Positions 57,148 through 64,000 of a DNA stretch of 64,000 nt are shown here, in pieces (the stretch's first letter is position 1; each line of letters opens with the position of its first letter). Source of the DNA: Sulfurovum sp. (GTDB taxonomy: Bacteria; Campylobacterota; Campylobacteria; Campylobacterales; Sulfurovaceae); the NCBI GenBank assembly GCA_027082955.1, contig JALWTA010000030.1, forward strand, positions 1-64,000, written 5' to 3'. The position numbers and the translations under genes are program-made. Under the pieces are notes generated by a model. It saw nothing but the letters and a program-made list of their open reading frames with translations, was not told the DNA's origin and ran no database searches.

Positions 57148-57896
57148 CAGGTATCATCACCCAGTGAGTAGCCAATCTGTTTTTCTTCCAGCAGTGCAAT
57201 GAATTGCTCGAATGTCTCTTTTGCCAATGCTTTGTCATGGGAAGCTACCGAGAGGGTAACATGCCAGCCGTTGTCATAAAGCTTTGGTAGTGATGATATT
57301 TCTACATCACGCGGTGCATTTTCCATCAGCTCGATAAAGAGGTTCTCTTTGCATGCTGCAGTAAGGGTGAAACGGTGTATTGGTGTGCCTTTGGGGATGA
57401 TATGTTCAAGTATATATTCCACCATCGGATGGCTCATTTGCGGAAATCCCGGCATGAAAAAATAGCGCTCATCCAGATAGAAAGCAGGCATCCGGTTGAT
57501 GGGATTGTGCAACAGTTTTGCTCCTTTTGGAAGCTGTGCCATCTTGATGGGGTGAGGGTAGGCATCATCACCAAGTCTCTCTTCTATGATCTTTTTAGCT
57601 TCGGGCTGTTCATGGAGGTTCCCATCACGCAGGGCAATGGCAGCACACTTACGCGTATGGTCATCGGGAGTGGAGCCGATGCCTCCAAAGCTGAAGAGCA
57701 CCGGGTTTGGCTGTGAAGCAATGAATTTCAGTGTCTGCACAATAAGCGCAGGGTCATCTTCGATGACGAATGAGCCGGAGAGCTTGTGCCCTCTTTTTGC
57801 AAGTGCATCGGCAAGGAAATCAAAGTGAGCGTCTTTGCGTCTTTGGTTGAGGATCTCGGTACCGATGATGAGGGCGAAGAAGGTTGGTGTTTTCAC
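57147..57896 (-). CDS. CinA N-terminal (MoaB/Mog-like) domain protein
   Basis: A 249-residue protein equivalent to the N-terminal domain of CinA. It starts with ALIIGTEILNQRRKDAHFDFLADAL, then has FSFGGIGSTPDDHTRKCAA, the molybdopterin-binding-like GG-G-TPDD loop, and FFMPGFPQMSHPMVEYIL. The C-terminal amidohydrolase domain is missing and is encoded separately at 1172-1654. Stand-alone versions are known in proteobacteria. It lies four bases downstream of rpoD and overlaps the MFS gene. Confidence 0.87.
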   Translation of the reverse strand: MKTPTFFALIIGTEILNQRRKDAHFDFLADALAKRGHKLSGSFVIEDDPALIVQTLKFIASQPNPVLFSFGGIGSTPDDHTRKCAAIALRDGNLHEQPEAKKIIEERLGDDAYPHPIKMAQLPKGAKLLHNPINRMPAFYLDERYFFMPGFPQMSHPMVEYILEHIIPKGTPIHRFTLTAACKENLFIELMENAPRDVEISSLPKLYDNGWHVTLSVASHDKALAKETFEQFIALLEEKQIGYSLGDDT

Positions 57897-57900
57897 ACGC

Positions 57901-59757
57901 CTACTCTTCGATGTAGTTTTTCAGTTTTCTTCCTACCTTAGGGTGTTTGAGTTTCTTGATAGCAGAGGACTCTATCTGTCTTACACGCTCACGGGTGACG
58001 TTGAGCTCTTTACCGATCTCTTCGAGTGTGCGGTCACTTTCGTCCTCAAGCAGACCAAAACGCATACGGATGACTGCTTTCTCTCTTTCGTTGAGCTGGT
58101 CGAGTACCTCGTCGATCTGATTATTGAGGTCATCTTTGAGGACGACATCGGTCGGGCTGAGGGTGGTCTTGTCCTCGATGAAGTCACCGAATCTTCCATC
58201 ATCCTCATCTCCCACAGGGGTTTCAAGAGAGACAGGTTCTTTTGTGATCTTGATGACATTTTTGACCTTGTCGACCGAGAGTCCTACCTCTTTGGCGATG
58301 GTCTCAAGATCAGGCTCTTTACCGGTCTCCTGCAGGTGCTTGCGGATGATCTTGTTGATACGGTTGATCGTCTCGATCATGTGGATCGGGATACGGATCG
58401 TGCGTGCCTGATCGGCGATGGCACGGCTGATGGCTTGACGGATCCACCATGTTGCATAGGTAGAGAATTTGTAGCCTTTCTCGTACTCGAACTTGTCAAC
58501 CGCTTTCATCAGACCGATGTTACCTTCCTGAATGAGATCCAAAAACGGCAGACCGCGGTTGGTGTAACGTTTGGCGATGGAGACGACCAGACGGAGGTTG
58601 GATTTTGCCATACGTGTTTTGGCTTTCTCGCTCTTGGCTTTACCCTGACGGATCTGGTTGAGGATCTCCTGAAGCTTCTCTTCGCTCAGATCAAAACCGC
58701 CTTTACTCGCCTCTCTGGTCTCAAAAAGCTTTTTGATCTCCACATAGGTACTGACCATGGTCGTTTCAGGTACTGCATCAATGATATCCTCTTTGTCCAT
58801 GTTGATAATGTTGTCGAGGATCTTTTGGTGGTTTGCACGCAGCATATCATTGAAGAGTGGCAGTTTGTACTCGAGACGCTTAAGCTCTTTTTCAAAACTG
58901 TCATCGCTCTTGAGGGCAGTCTCCATCGCTTTTACCAGCTCGTTGATCAGTTTGGATGTCGGTCCAAGATCAAGGAGTGCCGCTTTAAGCTGCTCTTTTT
59001 TGAATGCGATCTTCAGACGCTCATGGATCACCTTGACAGGATCGGTTTCGTTCGCAAGCAGATCATCAAGACCCTCACGGGCTTTCATCCACTCTTTTTT
59101 GGCTTTCTCAAGGCGTTTGAAACTCTCTACGACCTGTTTGACACGTTTGTCGTTCTTCGGTGTTTTGCTTGTTTCTTCACTGCCTTCTGCTTCATCGGCA
59201 TCCTCTTTTTCATCACTGTCGCCTTTGTCATCTTCAAAACTTTTGAAGAGCTCTTTGACACGTCTTTCACGGTTGAGCAGAGGCTCCTTGTAGTTGAGGA
59301 TGTAGTCGATGAGGTAGGGGACGGAACAGATTGCATCGATGATGATCTCCTCTCCCTCTTCGATCTGTTTGGAGAGCTCTACCTCCTCCTCTTTGGTCAG
59401 CAACGGGATCTTACCCATTTCACGCAGGTACATTCTTACTGGAGAGTCTGAACGGCTCCACTCCAGCAGTTCTTTTTCTTTATGCAGATCGAATTCGTCT
59501 TCTATTTCACCATCCGCAGCGCGTTTTCTGGCATCTTCACGGCGCTTGCTCTCTTTGTCGGTAAGCTGTTTTGCATACTCCGATGCAGAGACAATGTTGA
59601 CTTTGGTATCTTCGGAGAGTTTATGGATTTTTTTTGCCTGTGCCGCGGTAGGGGCTTTGGCGAATTCTTTGGCAATGTTCTCAAAGGTGACAACATCACC
59701 TTTCTTTTTCGATTTGAATAGTGCTTCGATATTTTTCATAGTGTCTTTTGTTGCCAT
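57901..59757 (-). CDS. rpoD: RNA polymerase primary sigma factor
   Basis: A 618-residue sigma-70. Region 1.1 is at the N-terminus, region 1.2 has [26 protein letters not shown], then a non-conserved acidic insert (residues about 165-205), region 2 ([55 protein letters not shown]), region 3, and region 4.2 ([11 protein letters not shown] type: [20 protein letters not shown]). I start at ATG 59757 ([13 protein letters not shown]); the frame extends 82 codons upstream across leuD's promoter, which is not credible. It probably reads the extended -10 promoters of this window. Confidence 0.97.
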   Translation of the reverse strand: MATKDTMKNIEALFKSKKKGDVVTFENIAKEFAKAPTAAQAKKIHKLSEDTKVNIVSASEYAKQLTDKESKRREDARKRAADGEIEDEFDLHKEKELLEWSRSDSPVRMYLREMGKIPLLTKEEEVELSKQIEEGEEIIIDAICSVPYLIDYILNYKEPLLNRERRVKELFKSFEDDKGDSDEKEDADEAEGSEETSKTPKNDKRVKQVVESFKRLEKAKKEWMKAREGLDDLLANETDPVKVIHERLKIAFKKEQLKAALLDLGPTSKLINELVKAMETALKSDDSFEKELKRLEYKLPLFNDMLRANHQKILDNIINMDKEDIIDAVPETTMVSTYVEIKKLFETREASKGGFDLSEEKLQEILNQIRQGKAKSEKAKTRMAKSNLRLVVSIAKRYTNRGLPFLDLIQEGNIGLMKAVDKFEYEKGYKFSTYATWWIRQAISRAIADQARTIRIPIHMIETINRINKIIRKHLQETGKEPDLETIAKEVGLSVDKVKNVIKITKEPVSLETPVGDEDDGRFGDFIEDKTTLSPTDVVLKDDLNNQIDEVLDQLNEREKAVIRMRFGLLEDESDRTLEEIGKELNVTRERVRQIESSAIKKLKHPKVGRKLKNYIEE

Positions 59758-59791
59758 TGAAACCCTTTTTTTTAAGAGGAAATTAAGGTGG

Positions 59792-59797
59792 ATTATA
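59792..59797 (-). promoter_or_regulatory. -10 box of rpoD
   Basis: TATAAT on the minus strand, preceded by TTTCGG, 34 bases upstream of the rpoD ATG. It lies back to back with the leuD promoter. Confidence 0.55.
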
Positions 59798-59850
59798 CCG
59801 AAATTTTCTTTGTTTTGCGCGGCAAATTTGGCAAATTCCGATTTTTTGGC

Positions 59851-59856
59851 TATAAT
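59851..59856 (+). promoter_or_regulatory. -10 box of leuD-leuB
   Basis: TATAAT preceded by TTTTGGC and followed by CGCGAAAAT, 45 bases before the leuD start. The downstream bases CGCGAAA are shared with the pyrH promoter. Confidence 0.6.
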
Positions 59857-59901
59857 CGCGAAAATTTTTACCGGCACAGTCCGGAGTACAAAGGATATAC
59901 T

Positions 59902-60399
59902 TTGCAAGGAAAAGTCTGGAAATTCGGCGATAATATCGATACCGATTTGATCATTGCGGCACGTTATCTGAACACGAGTGAGCCAAGCGAACTGGCAAAG
60001 CACGTTATGGAAGATGCAGACCCTGAGTTCGTCTCTAAAATGGAGGAGGGTGACATCATCGTTGCTGGTGAGAACTTCGGATGTGGTTCAAGCCGTGAAC
60101 ATGCGCCCATTGCACTCAAAGCAGCAGGGATCAACGCCGTCATTGCACCGACTTTTGCGCGTATTTTTTACAGAAACGCATTCAATATGGGACTGCCTAT
60201 CTTTGAGCTTAAAGAGGCAGATGAGATCAATGAGGGCGATACTGTACGTATCGATATGGACAGCGGTGAAATCATCAATGTCACACAGGCAAAAACCTAT
60301 AAGTTTACGCCCATTCCTGCATTTATGCAGGAGCTTGTCGATGCGGGCGGGCTGATCAACTATGCAAAACAGGAAATTGCCAAAGGAGCACAGCAATGA
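59902..60399 (+). CDS. leuD: 3-isopropylmalate dehydratase small subunit
   Basis: A 165-residue swivel-domain protein that pairs with LeuC (not in this window) to isomerise isopropylmalate. Signatures: [19 protein letters not shown] near the start and [24 protein letters not shown] start at TTG 59902, six bases after AAAGGA, which gives the normal family N-terminus; an upstream ATG would add 38 unrelated residues from the promoter region. It overlaps leuB at ATGA. Confidence 0.93.
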   Translation: MQGKVWKFGDNIDTDLIIAARYLNTSEPSELAKHVMEDADPEFVSKMEEGDIIVAGENFGCGSSREHAPIALKAAGINAVIAPTFARIFYRNAFNMGLPIFELKEADEINEGDTVRIDMDSGEIINVTQAKTYKFTPIPAFMQELVDAGGLINYAKQEIAKGAQQ

Positions 60400-61469
60400 G
60401 TACAAGAAACTATAGAATAGGCGTGATCAAAGGTGACGGGATCGGTCCCGAGATCGTCGATGAGGCACTCAAGGTACTCGATGCGGTCTCTGTAGCACAG
60501 GGCTTTAACCTCAAGTATGAGGAGATGCTGCTTGGCGGTGCTGCGATCGATGCAACGGGGGTACCGCTTCCTGATGAGACCATTCAGGGAGTCAACAAAT
60601 GTGACGCGGTACTCTTTGGTGCCATTGGCGGACCAAAGTGGGACAACCTTGAGCGTCATCTGCGACCAGAAACCGGACTGCTTGGACTGCGTAAAGAGAT
60701 GGGTACCTTTGCCAACCTCAGACCGGCTATGGTCTATGATGAGTTGGTCAACGCTTCCAGTCTGAAGCCTTCGGTCATTCAGGGCGTGGATATTATGGTG
60801 GTGCGTGAGCTTACCGGCGGTATCTACTTCGGTCAGCCAAGAGAGCTGCATGAAGACAAAGCTTTCAACACTATGATCTATACCCGTGAAGAGGTCAGAC
60901 GTATCGCGGTCGTGGCATTCGATATTGCCATGAAACGCAGCAAGCGTGTCTGCTCTGTCGATAAAGCCAATGTACTCGAAGTCAGTCAGTTCTGGCGGGA
61001 GATCGTTGAAGAGGTTGCCAAGGATTATCCTGAAGTGGAACTCAGCCATATGTACGTGGACAATGCAGCAATGCAGCTTATCCGTGATCCGAAACAGTTC
61101 GATGTGATTTTGACAGGAAACATTTTTGGCGATATCCTTTCTGATGCGGCAAGTATGCTCAGCGGTTCTATCGGGCTGCTGCCAAGTGCAAGTACCGGAA
61201 AAGGGGTAGGGCTCTTCGAACCGATCCACGGTTCTGCACCGGACATTGCCGGACAGGGGATCGCCAACCCGCTGGCGACCATCTCCAGTGCGAGTATGAT
61301 GCTGCGCTATGCACTCGATGAGCAAGAAGCGGCAGATAGAATCGATGAAGCGATCAAAAAAGCCCTTGCAGAGGGGTACCGTACCGGTGATATCGGTGAT
61401 TATGATGCCAAAGAGATCGTGAGTTGTTCTGAGATGGGTGATATTGTTGCCGATTACGCAAGCAGATGA
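60396..61469 (+). CDS. leuB: 3-isopropylmalate dehydrogenase
   Basis: A 357-residue NAD-dependent decarboxylating dehydrogenase of leucine synthesis. Motifs: [37 protein letters not shown], and [26 protein letters not shown] with the metal-binding Asp residues; [15 protein letters not shown] precedes the C-terminus. Translationally coupled to leuD. A heptamer repeat begins two bases after its stop. Confidence 0.97.
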   Translation: MSTRNYRIGVIKGDGIGPEIVDEALKVLDAVSVAQGFNLKYEEMLLGGAAIDATGVPLPDETIQGVNKCDAVLFGAIGGPKWDNLERHLRPETGLLGLRKEMGTFANLRPAMVYDELVNASSLKPSVIQGVDIMVVRELTGGIYFGQPRELHEDKAFNTMIYTREEVRRIAVVAFDIAMKRSKRVCSVDKANVLEVSQFWREIVEEVAKDYPEVELSHMYVDNAAMQLIRDPKQFDVILTGNIFGDILSDAASMLSGSIGLLPSASTGKGVGLFEPIHGSAPDIAGQGIANPLATISSASMMLRYALDEQEAADRIDEAIKKALAEGYRTGDIGDYDAKEIVSCSEMGDIVADYASR

Positions 61470-61471
61470 TA

Positions 61472-61499
61472 AAATTAGAAATTAGAAATTAGAAATTAG
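61472..61499. repeat. Heptanucleotide tandem repeat (AAATTAG)4 between leuB and purU
   Basis: Four perfect copies of AAATTAG, with a partial fifth (AAAT) to 61503, filling most of the 42-bp gap between the leuB stop and the purU start. Because it occupies the leader position of purU, copy number could affect translation or transcription there. Confidence 0.93.
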
Positions 61500-61511
61500 A
61501 AATGGGTGTGT

Positions 61512-62348
61512 ATGGAAACCAAAGCGCGTGTATTGATCGACTGTTATGATGCCAAGGGATTGGTCTACAAGATTTCAAAAGTCTTTTATGACCGTGATCT
61601 CAATATTGACTCCAACCGTGAGTTTGTCGACAAAGACAGAGCGCGCTTTTTTATGCGCAGTGTGGTTACGGGTACTTTTGACATAGAGGAGCTTGACAGT
61701 GCACTCAGAGAAATCGCCCCTGAAGATGCCCATATCAGAGTGATTCCTCCGCGCCAGAAGAAGATTGTCATCCTTGCAACCAAAGAGTCCCATGCGCTTG
61801 GTGACATCCTTATCCGTCATGCAGCGGGGGAACTTGGTGCAGAGATAGAGTGTGTCATTGCCAACCACGACATGCTGAGAAGTCTTGTGGAGCGTTTTGA
61901 TATTCCATTCATTCACATTTCTGCGGAGGGTTTGAGCAGAGAGGCGCATGAAGCCAAAGTGATGGAGGCGATCAACAAACATACCTTTGACTACATTGTC
62001 CTTGCCAAATATATGCGTATCCTTACCCCGACGTTTGTTGCGGCATACCCTGAGAAGATCATCAACATTCACCACTCTTTCCTTCCGGCATTTATCGGTG
62101 CCAACCCCTACAAACAAGCCTATGAACGCGGTGTGAAGATCATCGGTGCGACGGCACACTTTGTGACGAACGATCTTGATGAAGGACCGATCATCGCGCA
62201 GGATGTCATCCCCGTCAATCACCGTTTTGACTGGAGAGATATGCAGCGTGCCGGGCGTGATGTGGAGAAAGTGGTACTCTCCCGTGCACTCAATCTTGTG
62301 TTGCATGACCGTGTTTTTGTCAATGGCAACAAAACGATTGTGTTTTAA
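61512..62348 (+). CDS. purU: Formyltetrahydrofolate deformylase
   Basis: A 278-residue protein with an N-terminal ACT domain (RVLIDCYDAKGLVYKISKVFYDRDLNI) and a C-terminal formyltransferase-like domain: KYMRILTPTFVAAYPEKIINIHHSFLPAF with the catalytic Asn-His pair, and GATAHFVTNDLDEGPIIAQD with the catalytic Asp. It releases formate and THF from 10-formyl-THF. I start at ATG 61512; a GTG two codons earlier is possible. There is no good SD, and the upstream bases are the AAATTAG repeat. Confidence 0.93.
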   Translation: METKARVLIDCYDAKGLVYKISKVFYDRDLNIDSNREFVDKDRARFFMRSVVTGTFDIEELDSALREIAPEDAHIRVIPPRQKKIVILATKESHALGDILIRHAAGELGAEIECVIANHDMLRSLVERFDIPFIHISAEGLSREAHEAKVMEAINKHTFDYIVLAKYMRILTPTFVAAYPEKIINIHHSFLPAFIGANPYKQAYERGVKIIGATAHFVTNDLDEGPIIAQDVIPVNHRFDWRDMQRAGRDVEKVVLSRALNLVLHDRVFVNGNKTIVF

Positions 62349-62376
62349 ATGAGGAATGAAGTATGAGGAATGAGGA
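62349..62376. repeat. Heptanucleotide tandem repeat based on ATGAGGA, directly after purU
   Basis: Four heptamers (ATGAGGA, ATGAAGT, ATGAGGA, ATGAGGA) start at the base after the purU stop codon. One unit is degenerate, so the tract is older or less active than the other three in the window. Confidence 0.8.
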
Positions 62377-62389
62377 ACGGATAAGATCT

Positions 62390-62411
62390 GTAGGGTGCGT
62401 AATCACGCACC
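62390..62411 (+). repeat. REP-like hairpin headed by GTAG
   Basis: GTAG (62390-62393) is followed by a perfect 7-bp stem GGTGCGT/ACGCACC with loop AATC. A second small hairpin CAGC-GTTT-GCTG follows at 62417-62428. A GTAG head plus hairpin is the arrangement known for REPs served by RAYTs in enterobacteria. Similar GTAGGGTGCG elements are widespread in bacterial genomes from memory. Confidence 0.6.
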
Positions 62412-62444
62412 AAAATCAGCGTTTGCTGTGATGATGGATTATCA

Positions 62445-62933
62445 ATGTTTAATATAGTATTGGTGGAACCTCAGATCCCGCAAAATACAGGGACGATCGG
62501 GCGGTTGTGTGTCAATCTTGGGGCGACGCTGCATCTGATCAAGCCGCTTGGATTTGACATTGACGACAAAGCGGTCAAGCGGGCGGGGCTTGACTACTGG
62601 AAGCAGCTTGATCTTGTTGTCTGGGAGTCGTTTTCAGAGTTTCTTGCTGCCCATCCTGTAGATACCCATACCCATATGGCAACGACAAAGACAGACAACC
62701 TCTACTTTGATGCCAAGTTTCAAAAAGGGGATTATATTCTTTTTGGTTCCGAGACCAAAGGGATCGATGAACGTGTGCTTTTAGAGCACCCCCAGCAGTG
62801 CATTACTATCCCCATGGGCGGCAAGGGAAGAAGTCTCAACCTTGGTGTGAGTGTCGGTATTGTCACTTATGAGGCACTGCGTCAAAACTATGCAGGGTTT
62901 GAGAAGATCACTATCCCTTTCAAGGAGTCCTGA
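62445..62933 (+). CDS. trmL: tRNA (cytidine(34)-2'-O)-methyltransferase
   Basis: A 162-residue SPOUT methyltransferase. FNIVLVEPQIPQNTGTIGRLCVNLGATLHLIKPLGF at the start and the trefoil-knot segments YILFGSETKGID and IPMGGKGRSLNLGVSVGIVTYEAL are diagnostic of TrmL/YibK, which modifies the wobble base of tRNA-Leu. The stop overlaps the next small gene as TGATG. Confidence 0.94.
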   Translation: MFNIVLVEPQIPQNTGTIGRLCVNLGATLHLIKPLGFDIDDKAVKRAGLDYWKQLDLVVWESFSEFLAAHPVDTHTHMATTKTDNLYFDAKFQKGDYILFGSETKGIDERVLLEHPQQCITIPMGGKGRSLNLGVSVGIVTYEALRQNYAGFEKITIPFKES

Positions 62934-63076
62934 TGTCATTTGGAGACATTGTCTATATTTTCGCTGCGCTGCTTTTTGCCTATATGACCTTTGTAATCGT
63001 ACGCAACAATTTCCGTTCAAAGTTCGATGATGAGTGGCGACGCAAAGACCTCAAAGAGGACGAAGAGGAACTATAA
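62933..63076 (+). CDS. Small single-pass membrane protein between trmL and glyS
   Basis: A 47-residue product starting on the last base of the trmL stop (TGATG), with AAGGAG upstream. Residues 5-24 are hydrophobic (DIVYIFAALLFAYMTFVIV), followed by an acidic/basic cytoplasmic tail ending in KEDEEEL. Function unknown. It resembles the small gene after ileS in size, topology and overlap with a translation gene, but the sequences are not alike. Confidence 0.72.
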   Translation: MSFGDIVYIFAALLFAYMTFVIVRNNFRSKFDDEWRRKDLKEDEEEL

Positions 63077-63099
63077 CCCCCTATTTACCAACTTTTGGG

Positions 63100-63105
63100 T
63101 AAAAT
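63100..63105 (+). promoter_or_regulatory. -10 box of glyS
   Basis: TAAAAT preceded by TTTTGGG, 34 bases upstream of the glyS ATG, matching the window's extended -10 pattern. Confidence 0.4.
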
Positions 63106-63138
63106 ATCCTCCATTATCTCCTTAGAGGATCTTTTACG

Positions 63139-64000
63139 ATGACACAACCACTACTCATAGAGATCGGTGTGGAAGAACTGCCCGCCATTCCGCTTCTGAA
63201 AATTGTTACCAACATTGAAAATGCATGGCGCAAACTGCTTGAAGAGTACAAACTCTCGTGCGATTTCCGTTTTGTCTATACGCCAAGACGTCTTGTACTG
63301 ATGCACGATGCCATGCCGCTTACACAGGAAGACAGCACTATCGAGCTGATGGGACCTCCGGTTGCAGCGGCGTTCAAAGACGGTGAGCCTACCCCTGCCG
63401 CGCTTGGGTTTGCAAGAAAGTGCGGTGTGGATGTGAATGAACTGGGTCGAGCGCAAAAAGGCAAAAGTGAAGTGCTCTACTTCAAAAAAGAGGAGAAGGG
63501 TGAAGAGACTGCTTCTTTGCTTGAAGAGATGATAGCAAAATGGATTGCCTCTATGGCGTTTGGCAAGATGATGCGCTGGGGTGACAGAAGCGATGAGTTC
63601 ATCCGCCCGGTACGCTGGCTGCAGGTCAGACTGGGAGATACTTCCGTACCTGTAGAACTCTTTGGTGTTAGCTCAGATACCAAGACCTATGTGCACCGTA
63701 TGGTAAGCTATGATGCAGTCGAAGTACCGAGCATTGAAGCCTACACAGGAGTGCTCAAAGAGGGAGCAGTGACGCTTGAGCCTTCAGATCGTGAGGCACG
63801 CATTCTTGCCGAGTTTGATGCGCTTGAAGCAGAACACGGCATTGTGATCGAACGTGACGGTGCACTCTTGGCAGAAGTGGTTGCCATTACTGAGAACCCC
63901 AAAGCGCTGGTAGGGAAGTTTGACGAGATGTTCCTCGAACTGCCGCCAGAAGTGATCATCACTTCTATGAAAGAGCATCAGCGCTACTTTCCTGTCTTTG
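63139..64000 (+). CDS. glyS: Glycyl-tRNA synthetase beta subunit (N-terminal part; runs off the window)
   Basis: The first 287 residues are present and the gene continues past base 64000. The N-terminus MTQPLLIEIGVEELPAIPL, then RFVYTPRRLVLM, GPPVAAAF, IRPVRWLQV, and PPEVIITSMKEHQRYFPVF are hallmarks of the beta subunit, which carries tRNA recognition in the alpha2beta2 enzyme. The alpha-subunit gene is not in this window. Confidence 0.96.
   Translation, partial: MTQPLLIEIGVEELPAIPLLKIVTNIENAWRKLLEEYKLSCDFRFVYTPRRLVLMHDAMPLTQEDSTIELMGPPVAAAFKDGEPTPAALGFARKCGVDVNELGRAQKGKSEVLYFKKEEKGEETASLLEEMIAKWIASMAFGKMMRWGDRSDEFIRPVRWLQVRLGDTSVPVELFGVSSDTKTYVHRMVSYDAVEVPSIEAYTGVLKEGAVTLEPSDREARILAEFDALEAEHGIVIERDGALLAEVVAITENPKALVGKFDEMFLELPPEVIITSMKEHQRYFPVF

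Noticed and set aside
57835-59451. 538-residue plus-strand open frame opposite rpoD
   Set aside because: It is the complement of the acidic, Lys/Glu-rich rpoD codons, which avoid stops on the other strand. It has low-complexity Phe/Leu/Val content and no domain.

Overview
The window reads as the chromosome of a Campylobacterota (epsilonproteobacterial) bacterium, most like the sulfur/hydrogen-oxidising Sulfurovum-type lineages. This is inferred from gene order and protein style, not from a database search. Supporting signs are an F-type ATPase operon with two b-type subunits (atpF', atpF) running straight into tolQ-tolR-tolA, the parA-parB-birA-fmt neighbourhood, the ileS / small membrane protein / gatA / guaB block, the pyrH-rpoZ-spoT-tyrS-oxidoreductase-amidase block, long-form TrmB, short ProB, and promoters that carry an extended -10 box but no obvious -35.

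Layout. 1-1150: the tail of an IS30-type transposase, then an eight-gene tRNA array on the minus strand behind a perfect consensus promoter. 1.2-9.7 kb: pncC, ileS, gatA, guaB, a bactofilin, metY. 9.7-14.3 kb: repeat-rich non-coding DNA, metX, xseB, a nitrilase-fold pseudoenzyme, a ThiF-like protein, a lipoprotein, ridA, rplU-rpmA. 14.5-19.7 kb: obgE-proB-fmt-birA-parA-parB. 19.7-31.6 kb: ATP synthase, then Tol-Pal, interrupted by an antisense MEMO gene and a 268-bp MITE-like element, then an L,D-transpeptidase. 31.7-33.9 kb: an accessory patch with two unrecognised genes of contrasting base composition and a REP-associated tyrosine transposase (RAYT) flanked by four REP hairpins. 33.9-41.8 kb: proC, proA, a DksA-type finger protein, slyD, a fully degenerate hybrid-kinase-like protein, a membrane-anchored Mrr nuclease, rubredoxin, fabD, mtnN, a TtcA-like gene. 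41.8-42.9 kb: a Phd/VapC toxin-antitoxin pair and a lone MNT nucleotidyltransferase. 42.9-54.7 kb: rluD, trmB, ftsE-ftsX-envC-like, pyrH-rpoZ-spoT-tyrS-NPD-amidase. 54.7-64 kb: ppa, a YtfJ-like protein, an MFS transporter, the CinA N-domain, rpoD, leuD-leuB, purU, trmL, a small membrane protein and the start of glyS.

How the parts work together. Most of the window is core machinery: translation (tRNAs, ileS, tyrS, glyS, gatA, rplU, rpmA, fmt, tRNA modification), energy (ATP synthase), envelope and division (Tol-Pal, FtsEX with a LytM protein lacking zinc ligands plus an AmiC-type amidase, L,D-transpeptidase, bactofilin), amino acids (metX/metY direct sulfhydrylation, proA/B/C, leuB/D), the stringent response (spoT, rpoZ, DksA-like), and the housekeeping sigma factor.

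The less ordinary content is small mobile or repetitive DNA: a RAYT with four REPs, two or three further hairpin repeat families, a MITE-like element with a 5-bp target duplication, and four heptanucleotide tandem tracts, three of which have four units and sit on or beside a stop codon. A second theme is catalytically stripped paralogues: a hybrid kinase with no active residues, a nitrilase without its cysteine, and a TtcA-like protein missing a cluster cysteine. I do not see a CRISPR array, prophage, rRNA operon or replication origin.
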